A stretch of 64,000 bases of DNA from Lamellibrachia satsuma. Lineage: Eukaryota; Annelida; Polychaeta; Sabellida; Siboglinidae. Of the stretch, positions 1 through 36,800 are shown piece after piece. The notes under the pieces were generated by a model that worked only from the letters and a program-made list of their open reading frames with translations, had not been told where the DNA came from and ran no database searches. Positions within the stretch are counted from its first letter, which is position 1; each line of letters begins with the position of its first letter. The stretch is from NCBI GenBank assembly GCA_033239005.1, contig BSQZ01000106.1, forward strand, positions 1,539,001-1,603,000. The letters run 5' to 3'. Made by a program: the position numbers and the translations under genes.

Positions 1-1438
1 CCATATAACACAGTAACAACAGGTGTAGAAGCACAACTTATACGATGTAACATAAATGATCACAACACTCCTTCTTCCCGCATTGAGCAATCTGCCCCGG
101 TTAGATATGTTGTTTGCATATATGTTGCACAACAGAACATAACGAATGACGATGAATACACAGTATTTGTTTTGAGCGAAACAATTACGAACACTCTTAA
201 GTTTTATAATTAACTAAGCTTAAAACAGTATTGCCTTACAAGTCATATTTTAACTAAAGCACAGCAGTCAAATATCAGATGCATTTCTCTTCATATGCCT
301 GGTAAAAATTACTTATTGATGATATTTTTACGACAATGTTCTTCACCTATCAAAACTCAAATATTGAGTAAGTCAATTTTACTGGTGAAGGAAAAGAACC
401 ACTTCATGCATGAAACTGCTGCTCTAATTGGTTTATCAATTTATGTATGTCCAGCAAATACTACACTACTTAAATGTTCTGTCCATTTAACATATATACA
501 CACTGGCAAACTAAACTCACATAAAGGCGAACTTTACAGCTATTAGGTTAGTATAATTCTGGAATAAGCCTGCTTGATCTAACTGAAAGACCAATTTTTT
601 TCTTCCTGATGAGATATTAATAGGTGATGTGCTTCTGTATTTTGTCAGCATCATTACTGACAGAAACTGATTTTACATATAATTATATCGCTAACTAATA
701 CGGCTTAAACTGTAAACTGTAATTAAACTGTAAAACATGAAACATCTGGTGAAATTAACAGATTACTATCAGATGTGTAAATGTGAAAAAGATAGTTTGC
801 TATAACTTCTTTTGTCTGACCCACAGCACTAGCTTTATAACCTTACATATGCCAGGGTACTTGTCTAACAACTGACCTGTCCATGGCTCTGGTAATAACT
901 ATGTGCATCGTACCCTTAGTCACAGACCAGAACTGTCAAGAAAGAAGTAAGTGTTACACAGGATGGGTTACATCAAAGATATGTTTACTTACTACTTTTG
1001 GTTTGTGCAAAACATCATAACATATTTTTTTAAAAAGCATGTACATACATACAATTTGTGCAGAACAATACTTAGGCTGGGTGTGAAACATTCAGTAATG
1101 GACAAGTGGTATAACATGATATCTTCGTCACAGATGGTGACGTTTTACTATTGCCAATGGCGGATAAACTTGAACATGGAATAAAATTTGGTCCAATCAT
1201 TGCATCAACCAATCAAATCTTGAGCTATAAGTATCAGTCCACTACATCCTGGTCAGTGGTGTGGACCAACCACAGCTTGTCTAACAACTATTGTTTGGCA
1301 AAATGTTCATCAAGTATGGTCTACAACATGACTGTCTCCATCATTCCACATTTATGTTTACTTCATTGTCTGTATTGACTACAAACATTACCCTGGTTCA
1401 CACACAAGGCAGTGAAATATGATAAATAAATAGGACTT
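1..1438. other. CLPX downstream flank, nothing recognised
   Basis: AT-rich sequence without convincing coding potential, RNA gene or clear repeat. Short open stretches have no conserved motif. Confidence 0.5.
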
Positions 1439-1444
1439 TTTATT
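1439..1444 (-). terminator. Candidate CLPX poly(A) signal
   Basis: AATAAA on the minus strand about 450 nt past the CLPX stop. It is the best canonical hexamer I found in the 3' flank, but 3' end use cannot be confirmed from sequence alone. Confidence 0.25.
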
Positions 1445-1895
1445 CTGATTTAAACAACTCATAAATTTAATGTCTCCTAATAAACACAAATCTGATTGGC
1501 CAGTGATGATGCCATGAAAATTAGTGAAAAGTAAATTACAACTGCGTAAATTTAATTGGGAATCCACCAGATGTTCATGTAATCAACAACCTTTGAAAAT
1601 GCAAGGATTGGACGAGACCGCAATGTGTTAGTTCACTTCAATACAATGATATATATATACTTATCGAAATATGTACATTGTGGAGATTGCCCCAGGCAAC
1701 CATCACACACAATGTACACCACAATAATAACAAATGTTATCTTATTTTACCAAAAAATTTGTAGAAACTGTCACATCACGATTTTAACATTAATGTCATA
1801 CATTCCACCCGGGTTCGGACGGTCTTTCCCGCCCGCCCCCAACACCCTCCTCCCAGGTGGGAATGATGACCCGCCAACATTAAGGAGCCTAATTT

Positions 1896-25953
<24,058 letters not shown>

Positions 25954-26099
25954 GGCGTAACAACGTAATGTTTACGTCGATTAACTAAGGCTAACCGAGA
26001 CCCTTGGCCTGGCCGGGGTCAATTGGGGTCCTGGTCGACGAGTACGTTGTAACCTACTTTCAGCGGGGAAATTAACCTCGGGAAACGCCAGAGGTCGTG

Positions 26100-27180
26100 A
26101 TAAATCTATGCTAGTTGTAAAGATGACGATCATGTGTGACACCGGACACATTCAGTAGTGAGCCAGCTGATCGGCTTGGGTGATTTTACGTTAAGTTTTC
26201 AGAGACATACCTACTACCGAATCTGGCGTAAGAACAAGTCGTAAACAAATGAGCATGCTCAAACGCAATGGGGATACATCGTTATATATCGAGGGAATTA
26301 TCTTCTTAAATCCATGTTAATACAACCGCGCTTCAACGATTTACTTCATTTTCCAATGCGATGTTCTTGTTACAAAATTGATTTAACAGTTTGACAGGTA
26401 AAATGCGGCGAAAAGTTAAACTATTAATTTGTTTTCATTGCACGGTGCAGGGGCAAATAACCTGTCCCTGATTGTTTTGATGTTCCTGTGTCGCGAGATG
26501 AAATGATTTCCTTCTTTCATATCGTCAACTCGGTTCAATTCCAACTCGACCTGTTGGCCTGATACATTATTAAATGTAGCGCCATAAAGAATAGTGTCTT
26601 CGTAAAGTTGAATACACTTGTAAGGTTGAGTTTGTGCAAAGTAGAACTTACAAAAAATGTATTTGAATGTTTGGCATGTATAGTATGGGTTATTTAATAA
26701 CACACAAATTACTATATTTCTGTAGGCCTACGTGTTAAATGTAAAATGTCTGTTTTTACGCGAATGAAACCACATTTATGCACCAAACTGCTGGTTGTTT
26801 TCCTTCTTCTTCCTTCCTCTGTTTAGCATTGATGGAAGTGGTGATGATACAGCTACGAGGTTTGATGAATGAACAATTGAGAACTATTGCAATTTTATAA
26901 TATATGCTGTTCATTTAAAAATAAAAATGTGTAAATCAACCTACGACAAATATATGTGCACAAAACGATATGTTTGTGATATCTAGCATTTCGAATGATG
27001 CAGTTTTTTCTCAGACTGATAAAATATCGAAACAGTGCCATGAGAAAGAATACTACTTACCTAAGTATACTAACTTAATCCTCTTAAATCGTGCCTTATT
27101 ATTATTATTGTCTTTCGCAGTCGGCGAGCAGCTGGTCCTTACGCCCGCTTGTACCGATTCTTTTCAATTATTGTTCTGTG
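26100..27180. other. CLPX upstream flank, nothing recognised
   Basis: Unique-looking AT-rich sequence upstream of the CLPX start codon. No TATA box at a convincing distance and no conserved frame. Confidence 0.4.
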
Positions 27181-27184
27181 TCGT

Positions 27185-27600
27185 TTGCTCCACTGGGTTT
27201 AATCTTTGGCGATCGGATGCAGCTGCTCCAGGTCGGCCCTTGTCTTCAGCCGCATGTCGATCTGCTGCAGGTCGGTGTCAAAAGGGTGCCGGGGAGGTCG
27301 GTTCTGGGTCGGCCGTGATATTCACTGAATCCGTCCGTTAGGAAATATGCGGACATTGCTTGGTTTGCTCGTCCACGTGTGGGATGTGGCCTACAAGACG
27401 CCATCGCATGTTCATCATACATGTACTTGTTTGATGGCACCAACACCGTTCATACAACTTCACGTTGCTTATCCTCTGTGGCCAGTGAATCCCGATGAGT
27501 GAGCGGAGCTGCTTCCGATGGAAGCTAGGCGTCTAGTTTTTCCGTTTCGGACTTACAGGCGTATAAGGCAGAAACGAAATGATCACGAACTAATACTAGT
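27185..27600 (-). mobile_element. Non-LTR retrotransposon C-terminal remnant (minus)
   Basis: Minus-strand frames give FHRKQLRSLIGIHWPQRISN, then MRWRLVGHIPHVDEQT, then GRPRTDLPGT and DLQQIDMRLKTRADLEQL, in the order seen at the C-terminus of endonuclease/RT polyproteins. Frameshifts separate the blocks, and the reverse transcriptase upstream is absent. Confidence 0.65.
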
Positions 27601-28879
27601 GGTAACTGATTACATCTGAAATAAAGAATTTGGTAAGCTGTCGCCTAGTGTGCATAAATATCGCTCTTGATTGATATTAAATTATTTGAATATTTGCTAG
27701 TATCGGTAGTTACGCTTTTACATGTATTTATTAATTTGGCTTTTGAAAAGTATCACCCAACTAAGATGATTATCTTTCTGTTAAAAGAACCTTTTCAACA
27801 CTATTTTTGAACAGGGCTGTACACAACAGAACATTCATTAAACACATTGAAAATCCATTTGCAAAATAATGCTTGAACGCGCTCGTATAATAACACATTT
27901 CGCAAGATTAATTCGAGGTCTGAATTCTCATTTTTTAATACAAACGTTTTGTACCTCTTGTTTTAGCGAATAGCTCATATGTGCATAATGAATGTCACTA
28001 TGTTGGATGCCTCCAAGAAAGTTGGTAAAGTCAACCATGCATAGTAAACTGCTTACGCTAATTGACTTCGGTTGTCCTTCTTTTATTGTGTCTATTACAG
28101 AAACAACATGCATAATTCATTGTCAGAGCGTCGAGGTGGATCTTTGACTATGTTGAATTGTGTTAGACACGGTGGAACTATCTTCCCCACTTCTGAATAG
28201 TGCAGGCTGGGTTTAATCCTCCTAGTGTTTCGAGACCGGGGAACCTCGCGAATGTATTGAAAACGTGTTTACTGTGTCATACTGGATTGTCCTAATTACC
28301 TTAATTGTATAACTAACAGAAACTAGCCAGAATAACCCACAGCGCCTGTAGTGCATGATACAAAACTATCATAAAAGTGAAATCGCATGACATTTTCGAC
28401 GGACGTATTTGGCGTGATGTTAGGCCAACTCACATAATTAATCGCGTTCGACGTATTCAAACGTCAGATCAGCCGATTTAATGTTTGATTTTTTTAATAT
28501 CAGTAAGCGTTATTGTTGGCGTACTGTTTTCTTTATTGAAACTAATTCCGTCCGATTCTCTAATTTGAAGCATGCCACAAGTTATACTTCCGTCGACAAT
28601 CGATCCCACGATGCATTGCGTTTGAGTTGCACTACCAAAGAATACAAGGGGACACTCTCATACATAGTAAAGCCTGTGCAACTTGTCACCATATTCTAGT
28701 GGTGGAAAAGACAGCAACCTCCAAGTAGTATCCACTGTCAGCCTAATATCTTACGTTTGGAAGCTGATGCCGTTAACAAGTCAACAGTTGAACCAGCATC
28801 ATCAAGATGGTGAACATGCACCTGGCATAGCTCCCTCTTTGGGGTGGGCAGAAATACCTCTCGAAGTCAATGGCGTCAC

Positions 28880-29690
28880 CATGCTGCAGCTGAACGCTGA
28901 GGGCCTTACTCCCACCAAGCTGAACATCATTGAACCTAGCAAAAACAAACAAGGCAATCGCTATCCTTCTCCAGGAACCACATTGCCAGACAGGATAAAC
29001 TTGCCAGGTTTCGAATAGCAGCCTACAGAGCTTGCATACACCACGGTCTGGCAACCTTCATCAACGAAGACACGGATTGGTCTCGTATCTTATTTGGAGA
29101 CCGAATGATACGTCGTAAAAGTACAACGTATTATCATCGTCAACGTCCACAAACAGCCATCAAAGAAAAGAGAAGCAACGGCACTTTCAACTGTCAGCTC
29201 CCCCAGCATATGCACCGACGACTCCTACAGTAAATATATAGAGTAGTAATAATTTTATAGTCGCAACAACAGCGACGGTGAATGATTGGCACACTGTGCT
29301 TCTGCCAACGACCTGACTATGTTGCAACACAAGCCGAATGAACCAGACACCTTCCATTCTGTGGACGCTGGAATTCAGCCTCGAGCAAAACAAAACATAT
29401 GCCAAGGATGTTGGGATAACGAATGCCAGGATCTCCACGATGAACACATGTCATCTTCAAGAGCAAACATGCACCCGACAGCCACCGCCTTGATCCAGTC
29501 TCTGGAGTAAAAACAAGAGGCCCATTGGACAGACGTTGTGGAGTCAGTCGATTTAACCAACTCTAGCCGAAAGGCATGGTAGACAGTCAACTGTGTCACC
29601 GGAGGAACACATGCATATACACGCCAAGTGCATAATAACCGCCAATTCCATCGCATCAAAACTCATTCAGAAGTGAAAATCACCAAACAT
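28880..29690 (+). mobile_element. Decayed non-LTR retrotransposon, AP-endonuclease part
   Basis: Frames include LQLNAEGLTPTKLNIIE, then HHGLATFINEDTDW, typical of the AP-type endonuclease N-terminus, followed by CWDNECQDLHDEH and HWTDVVESVDLTNSSRKAW, typical of the spacer before the reverse transcriptase. Stops and frameshifts are frequent, so it is a pseudo-element. Confidence 0.7.
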
Positions 29691-30339
29691 GGACCATAGC
29701 GTCATACGAAATGTACAAAAGGACGTATCTGCTTTAGAGAAAGCGCCAAGTGCTGACGTGAACCTACCTGGGGCATTTACTAATGAGGTAGATCAAAGGA
29801 CCGATTGCATATTAAACCTCACAATCACACCTCACACCCCTTGCAAGACACTGTCAGCACACTCATTCCGAAGCTTACCAGATGGTCCTATTCAGTAAGC
29901 GACTCATCCAGTTCAGCTCCCTACCATGGCCAACTGGAACAACCTGCCAGCCGACGCAGCTTCAGTGCAAAGTTTGGAGATTTTCGGACACAGGATTGCT
30001 TTTAATATATATTGCATATTTCTCGCTGTCAACTTTTCCAGGCCAGGGTTGGGGGGAGCAAGTTGGTCTGACTGGGGGGGTAAATGAAATGGTGGGTGGG
30101 GGGTAAATGCCCCGCCACTTTGTATGTAAAACAACGCCCTGACGAACACTAGGCAGACCAACACATGGTTGGAGGAGATGAGTAGCCGAGGAAATAATGA
30201 AGCATTGAAGCACCTAGAGAGAAATGAAGAAAGCAGTTAATGGTAATAAGAGAGTGCGTTGGAGAAGTGTCATTTCGGTCCTAGGTCCTAGGATGTATCT
30301 TATAACAGGTTCAATCGTTTCTGCGTGCGATGTAGTTGA

Positions 30340-30655
30340 CAAAAAAAATTCTCGCTCAAGAAAGATAGTAGAACTAGAAGACTTTAGGCAACATTAGAAA
30401 AGGATAAATGTAGATTGGATTCCATGAAGTACTCGTTCTCACAGAGGACAATAAACGAATGCAACAAATTATCATCAGATTGTATAAAATGCTGGCAGGG
30501 TGAATGTTTTTACAAAAGGTTGACATATATCTCAGGAGGGCGGGTTACACGTAGATGAAACAAATTTGGACTCTCCATAAACCAATGGCTTCCTTGTCCA
30601 TTTGCTCTCTGGGCCATTAGGCCTTGGGGTAGCAATCTTATTAAATATTGTCTTA
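30340..30655 (+). mobile_element. CR1-like 3' fragment nested in an older retroelement
   Basis: Starts ctcgctcaagaaagatagta and includes tactcgttctcacagaggac and the tail aatggcttccttgtccattt. It sits between the endonuclease remnant (28880-29690) and an RT scrap (30690-30800). Confidence 0.7.
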
Positions 30656-30689
30656 TTAAATTGAAACAACAATTGCAATAATAAACCTA

Positions 30690-30800
30690 TACGGTACACC
30701 CTGTACACGAGTGATTGTAGGCCAATTCAACAGAACAGCAAGGACATACTTCTCAAATTTGCCGATGATATAATTATGTTTGGCTGCATTCATCTGCCGT
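30690..30800 (+). mobile_element. Reverse-transcriptase scrap (FADD motif)
   Basis: One frame reads TLYTSDCRPIQQNSKD, then LLKFADDIIMFGCI, the catalytic region of a non-LTR reverse transcriptase, before a stop. Probably the same old element as 28880-29690. Confidence 0.65.
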
Positions 30801-31564
30801 GACGACAACACAACGTATGAAGAAGAAGTGCAAAAACCGGAAGTGTGAGTCTGCCAATATTGAAGCCACACATTGACACCAGAACACTTATGTGTGTTTT
30901 GGCCTAAGCATGATGGGAAAGTTTTTATAAACCGGGATTACGCATCCACAATATTACAGCCTGCGCTTCTAACGGGGGATCACAGCGTTATTCACGGCAT
31001 CGAGTAATGCCAGAGCGTGGTGCTGGTAAAGATTCTCTGATGCAAACGCAGCTACATCGAATAATTTTGAGGGAATGTGCAAGATAGCATTTCGTGTGTA
31101 ATTCAGCACACATTCTTTGTCTATAGCCTGTCTATTGCCTGTAACATTTGATCTCGGCTAAATTGGTACGACAAGTGCGTTGCGTTGACCGCCAGAATAA
31201 GCGAAGAAAGAGATGTTCGTTAAAAAACAAAAAACAAAGGATACATCGTATACCTGGTGACCTTACAGAATTACAGAATACTACTGAAGAAGAAGTATCA
31301 CTGATTTCAACACAATTTCGGTTTCGATTCTAATTGCTGTGAAAATGTAGGTTTGTGAATAAACTTACACTTATACTTTGTGAATAAACTTACACTTATA
31401 CTTACAAGTAATATATTAGGTAGATTGTGTCGCATTTGCGTGGTTTAGCAGGTTAGTGTAGGCCTTACGTTGTTGCACATGTGAATTAATATATGAGTTC
31501 TTCTTCTTCCTACAGTTGGATTTGTTCTACAATGAGACGAAGCACTTTCTGGGCATTTCGACTG

Positions 31565-31800
31565 ACTGGGGAGCGATGGTTTTGTGGTAGCACGTCGGAC
31601 TTTAGGTCACGGGAACTGGGGTTCCAAACCACATGCTGCCGTTTCGAAATTTGGGCAATTTAATTTATCCCACATTGCCGTTGTCTTTCGGAAGATGCAC
31701 TAAAAGCTGTTGGCCCCTTCTACCCAGTGTCCATGTCAGGGGAAGTAAACTATCCCATGGAAAACCTGTCGCTGACTCACAGATGCGGTGATGTCTATCT
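31565..31800 (+). mobile_element. tRNA-derived SINE, family B
   Basis: tRNA-like head with gttttgtggtagcacgtcgg (A-box region) and gggttccaaacc (B box), then the body tttcgaaatttgggcaattt, ttgtctttcggaaga and ccatgtcaggggaagtaaac. Related to 35490-35690. Confidence 0.7.
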
Positions 31801-32323
31801 CTAAACCACAATTGACGTAAAAATCCTTACTCAAAGACTCTGCCAATTGTCGAAATGTTGTGTGCATTTGCCCCACAATGACGATGATGAGAATGACTAG
31901 AGGCGTATGTAACAAACAGACACACCATATAATACGACTTTTCGATAATACTGTTGCCAATATATTGCCTTTGCCACGTTGGGTGAATAGAGTACATTGA
32001 GAACCGTGAGAGTCTGTGTTCTGGAAATAGTCCCACTCACCAGTTCTGTAAAGTGATCCACGCATTACCGGAGTCGCAAATGGCAGTATGCCAAATCGTC
32101 ACTCGCTTCACTGTGATTTCTCCTATTGTTTTTTCACTTTTACTTCACAAAAGAACGTCAATCAATCCCGCTCAAGTACAGGTTATTATTGTTAGTACCA
32201 ATACATCGTCATCGTGTGAAACTATTATCGATGTGTAATTTATTGTTCAGCATTAAACAATGTGTAGCATATAAAATATTAAAAATTTTCGCTAGTTGAC
32301 TCACTTATAATAAATGTCCAACA

Positions 32324-32441
<118 letters not shown>

Positions 32442-32544
32442 CGCGCGGAACGGTGATATGTGTTGAAATGGGCTAAATAATGTGGCCACCTATCACCGTT
32501 CGCAGCAATTCCACTGACTCCCCTGACGTGCGATACAATGCCAA

Positions 32545-32690
32545 GATAAATGGTTGTCTTCGTTTCAGCTCCTCCGGGAAAACCTGTCCTGCATACATCA
32601 ATGTTACGGCAAGAAAGGTGGTAAGAAAATCGTCTTCAGGGAAATGATCATCCTACACACGCACCCTGTCAATGGCCAAACGTCCGAATG
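32545..32690 (+). pseudogene. Possible degenerate FAR1/ZSWIM-type DNA-binding domain
   Basis: Two frames joined by a frameshift read SGKTCPAYINVTARKVV and then KIVFREMIILHTHPVNG. The CPAYI...H.H pattern resembles the zinc domain of MULE-derived FAR1/ZSWIM3-like proteins. It is short and broken, so the identification is tentative. Confidence 0.3.
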
Positions 32691-33611
32691 CGGCCATAAA
32701 AGCGGCTGGAAAATATATGATGCTTAAAGAATCCTACAGTATCCAGACGAAGATATAGCGCCAACAGGAGTTTTAGGATTACTGTTTGCAGAAATGACGA
32801 ACATTCCTGGTAAGTATATGACATGACATTACCATTTTTCTATACTGTGTCTATGGCTTGAATATAATAGTCGTCTCAGAGGATAGTCCCAGGCAAAAAA
32901 TTGTGTAAGGGAATAGCACATACACATGCACTCGTCACTGGGTATGCAATGTCGTTTTGTAATGGAGCCACTAAATGATTAATGAACATGTTTTACTTAT
33001 AAAATTTTTCCACTCCACTATGTAAACATGGCACCGTTCGAATTGTTGACATACAACCCGAGCAGGTTTTACAATCTGTAAATGTGAATGTTGTATTTAG
33101 CGACCAATTAGATACCGTAAATGCTATGATGCTAGCTTTGCGATTTATGTTATCTGTCAAGCAGACCTGCCAACTTGGGCGTCAAGTTGGACAGATCACT
33201 GACGTTCACAAAATGCACTAGCACTGCATGTATATCAAGGTTAATCGTGACTTTTGTGTAGCAATCATATTTATTAGTTTTCATTAAACTAACTATACAA
33301 GAGTTTTCTTTCCTACGAATAGTCGAACGAGTTGTTTTCGTATCGAGTTGGGTTGTAGTCGGTGAATTTGGTACCCTACCGATGTTGCAACATTTGTCTA
33401 TAATGTTCATCATTTGTACAGTAGTAATTAAATTCAATTAACTCGCTAATTTATATTATTTTATTATTACTACTAAACTAAATTACACCAAAATAGGTGC
33501 ATGGAAGACTGAAAGACGAAAAGACGCTGAATGGTCACATATTTAGTTTGGACTATATTTCTACGTGACACTGGCGATGTTTTCGTGGCTGCACAAAATG
33601 CGAAGGTCGCG

Positions 33612-33619
33612 TTACGTCA
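33612..33619. promoter_or_regulatory. CRE/ATF-like site upstream of HAX1
   Basis: TTACGTCA (reverse TGACGTAA), 123 nt before the HAX1 start codon. TTCTCGAA, a heat-shock-element-like pair, lies next to it at 33622-33629. Such short sites occur by chance. Confidence 0.25.
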
Positions 33620-33741
33620 GCTTCTCGAAGCTACCCGAAGCCAGCTGTGTTGTAGTTTTAACGTTGACAGCTAGTGTCCTCGTGGTTACTACAAAACGTT
33701 GTTCATAAACACCCAACCACGCCAAAGAAACTTTAGTAACA

Positions 33742-33806
33742 ATGAATTTTAACGACATTTTCAAGTCTGTCTTTGGTTTCTCGGGCGGATTATTTCACCC
33801 ATCCAG
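33742..33806 (+). CDS. HAX1: HAX1 exon 1
   Basis: Encodes MNFNDIFKSVFGFSGGLFHP. The ATG context is taacaATGa. Donor TCCAG|gtacag, phase 2. Confidence 0.88.
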
Positions 33807-36800
33807 GTACAGTATAAATTAAATTAAAAATACTGCTTCAAATTTGTCAAGCCATAAAACAAATATAAAAAAGAAAGTTTATAATTTGCCATTTGAGAAT
33901 TTTGGGTACTACTGCCAGTAGCAGTACTGGTAGAAACTTGTATAATTAATATGTCGTTTTACATGTCGGAAAGGGTCATACTCATAGACACAGACTATGT
34001 CATAGATATTATAGTAGTACTAGTAGTCATAGTCATCGACATAATATATTATAGTCGGCATAAGACAGCTATTATCACTGAATAACATTTTTGTAGGGAT
34101 TTCCAAATAAGATTATTGCCTTTTAATCATGCATTAATGTTAGTAATATCATAGAGAACTGACAACCACAGATAAAGAGAAGGCAGAGGTCCTGTGTAAA
34201 TTCTTTAGTGATGTCTTTACTAGAGAAGACCTAATAAATGTGCCAACATTTGAGGAGCATCTGGGAATTGTTAATCTAGATGATATCAACTTCACTGGTG
34301 ACGATGTTGAAAAGAAATTAGAAAACCTCAAAATCGGGAAATCACCAGGTCCTGATGGCATACATCCCCGGGTACTAAAAGAGCTTGAAAATGCCACTGT
34401 TCATCATATTCAGGAAGTCACTGGATACAGGCATACTACCAAAAGTCTGGAAAATTGCAAATGTATCGCCAATATTCAAGAAAGGCAGTAGACACCTAGC
34501 GGCAAACTATAGGCCAGTTAGCTTGACGGCAGTGGCATGTAAAGTCATGGAATCCCTGGTCAAAGATGCCATAATAACACACATGGAAAAAATAAATTAA
34601 TTGCAGACCAGCAGCATGGTTTCATTGCTGGGAGATCATGTACCACACAACTAATCTCAACATTGGAAGACTGGACCAAAATATTAGATGATGGAGAATG
34701 TGTAGATGCAATATACATGGATTTAAAGAAGGCTTTTGACACAGTACCACACCAGAGACTGCTCGCAAAGTTAAAAGGATACGGAATAAAGGGAAAACTT
34801 CTTAAATGGATTGAAACATTTCTCATCTGTCGCAAACACTGTGTATTAGTAAATGGAACAGCATCTTCGTGGTCAGAAGTAGTAAGTGGGGTACCACAGG
34901 GCAGTGTCCTTGGACCTATTCTTTTTATACTATATATTAATGATTTAATAAATGTTGTAACATGTGACATGAAGATTTTCGCGGACGATACAAAAATATA
35001 TCACAAAACTTCAACAAGGCAAGATTGTATAAACCTACAGAAAGACATAGACAGATTACAAGACTGGGCTGAAAAGTGGCAGTTACAATTTCACCCAGAT
35101 AAATGCAAAGTTCTAAGAATTGGACATGGACAACAGAAACAGGTGCAAATCCTCTGGAGTGTAGCCATGTAGAGAAAGACCTGGGCATCCTAGTTGATGA
35201 CCAGATAAAATTTACACAACAGGTACAGCAGGCAGTGTCAAAAACAAATAGATTGCTGGGTGTAATACGACGAACATATCAATACTTGGATAGGACAACC
35301 TTTCTACATTTATATAAGGGACTAGTCCATCCTACTTTGGAATACGGTGTGGTTGTCTGGTCACCGGCGAAACCAGGCAGTCAAATATGACTACAAAGCC
35401 AACTAAGGCTAGCCAAGAGCGGTACATAGGCAGATTTTGCCTGAAGACCGAAGAGGATATGTATATGTATGATATGTATGTATCAACTGGCAGTCAAGAG
35501 TATCAAGGTTGGAGTCCACCTGCTACTGTTTTGAAACTTGGGCAATTTATTTCATCTGGCTTTGTCTGTCTTTCGGAAGAGAGCCGTTGGTCCCTTCTAC
35601 CTGGTTTCTATGTCAGGGAAGTATAAGATCCTACAGAGGGGGCAAATACTAAATGTGTAACCTGTTGTGGACTCACAAGTTAAAAAAAACTGTTGCGTTA
35701 ACCCTGGAAAAGGGCTGTTTGGAGTTTGTATCATAAGACATTAAGACATATCAATCTTCAGCAGTGGAATCATACAATTCTTACAAAAACATGACTTCAT
35801 TGCTTTTACATGGCCAGCCTCACTAAATGTTTGACACACGTTTGAGCTGTTTCCCTCAAATTCATATTGGTTTCACTGTTTTCAAATTCAAGTGATAATT
35901 TTTATTTTGCAACATCCTCAACCAATATCACAAAATAAATCCTCAAAAATTGCTCAAGGAAAAATGTGTAAAACGAATTGTTTAATTTTCTGAGTAAATA
36001 AAGATACTTGAAAAAAAATTATGTTTCTTGAAAAATAAAATAAAAAACCATTTGTGTCAGAACATTCCTCCATACATTCGGTTGACCAAGTTTTAGTACA
36101 TTTAACATTATAATTGTTACCAGGACATGGCATGAACATTTAAAATGTTGACTCATGTCCTGGTATAAAAAAATCTTAAATATTTTTATGGAAACTTGGA
36201 ATTTTTCGTTTTTGCAACATGTATACCATCTGATTTCTTCAATTTATTTTCAGAGGATCAGCGGATGATGATGCTGGTGATCCAATGTCACCACCAGGCT
36301 TCTATGGTGACTCGGGAGATGGTTGTGACAATGATGACGAAGTGCCCCATCATTTCCACTTTGAATCAACAGAGCCTGATGAGATGTTCAGACATTTTGA
36401 AAACATGTTCCGGAGTTTTGATGAGCTTTTCAGAAGCATGGGCATGGCACAGTTCTCTGCCATTGAACCAGGTGTGTGCAATTTAAGCCTTGAGCATTTC
36501 ATCATCATCATCATTTAACAAGAATATGTGTCAACCTTGTTTTTAAACATATTCACGCTGCTAGCAGTTACACAATCTGTAGACAGTTTGTTCCATTCAT
36601 TTATTGTCCTCTGTGAGAACGAGTGCTTCCTGATGTCCAATCTACATTGATCCTTTACTAATTTTACCTCATGTCCTCTAGTTCTGCTATCCTTCTTGAG
36701 TGAGAAAAACATATTTCTATCAATATTTTCGTACCCATTCAATATCTTAAAAACTTCAATCTGATCTCCTCTTAACCTCCTTGTCTCTAGAGTTGTTAAA

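Noticed and set aside
27185..27320. Terminal exon of an unknown gene (DLQQIDMRLKTRADLEQL)
   Set aside because: It looked exon-like (GC-rich, ends in TAA), but the upstream frames match the C-terminus of non-LTR polyproteins in order, so a retroelement remnant explains it better.
31575..31640. tRNA gene
   Set aside because: The A-box and B-box-like blocks are present but no cloverleaf with paired acceptor ends is evident, and a SINE body follows directly.
34150..35395. Functional reverse-transcriptase gene
   Set aside because: At least two frameshifts and one internal stop, with no endonuclease domain or 5' end. It is a dead fragment.
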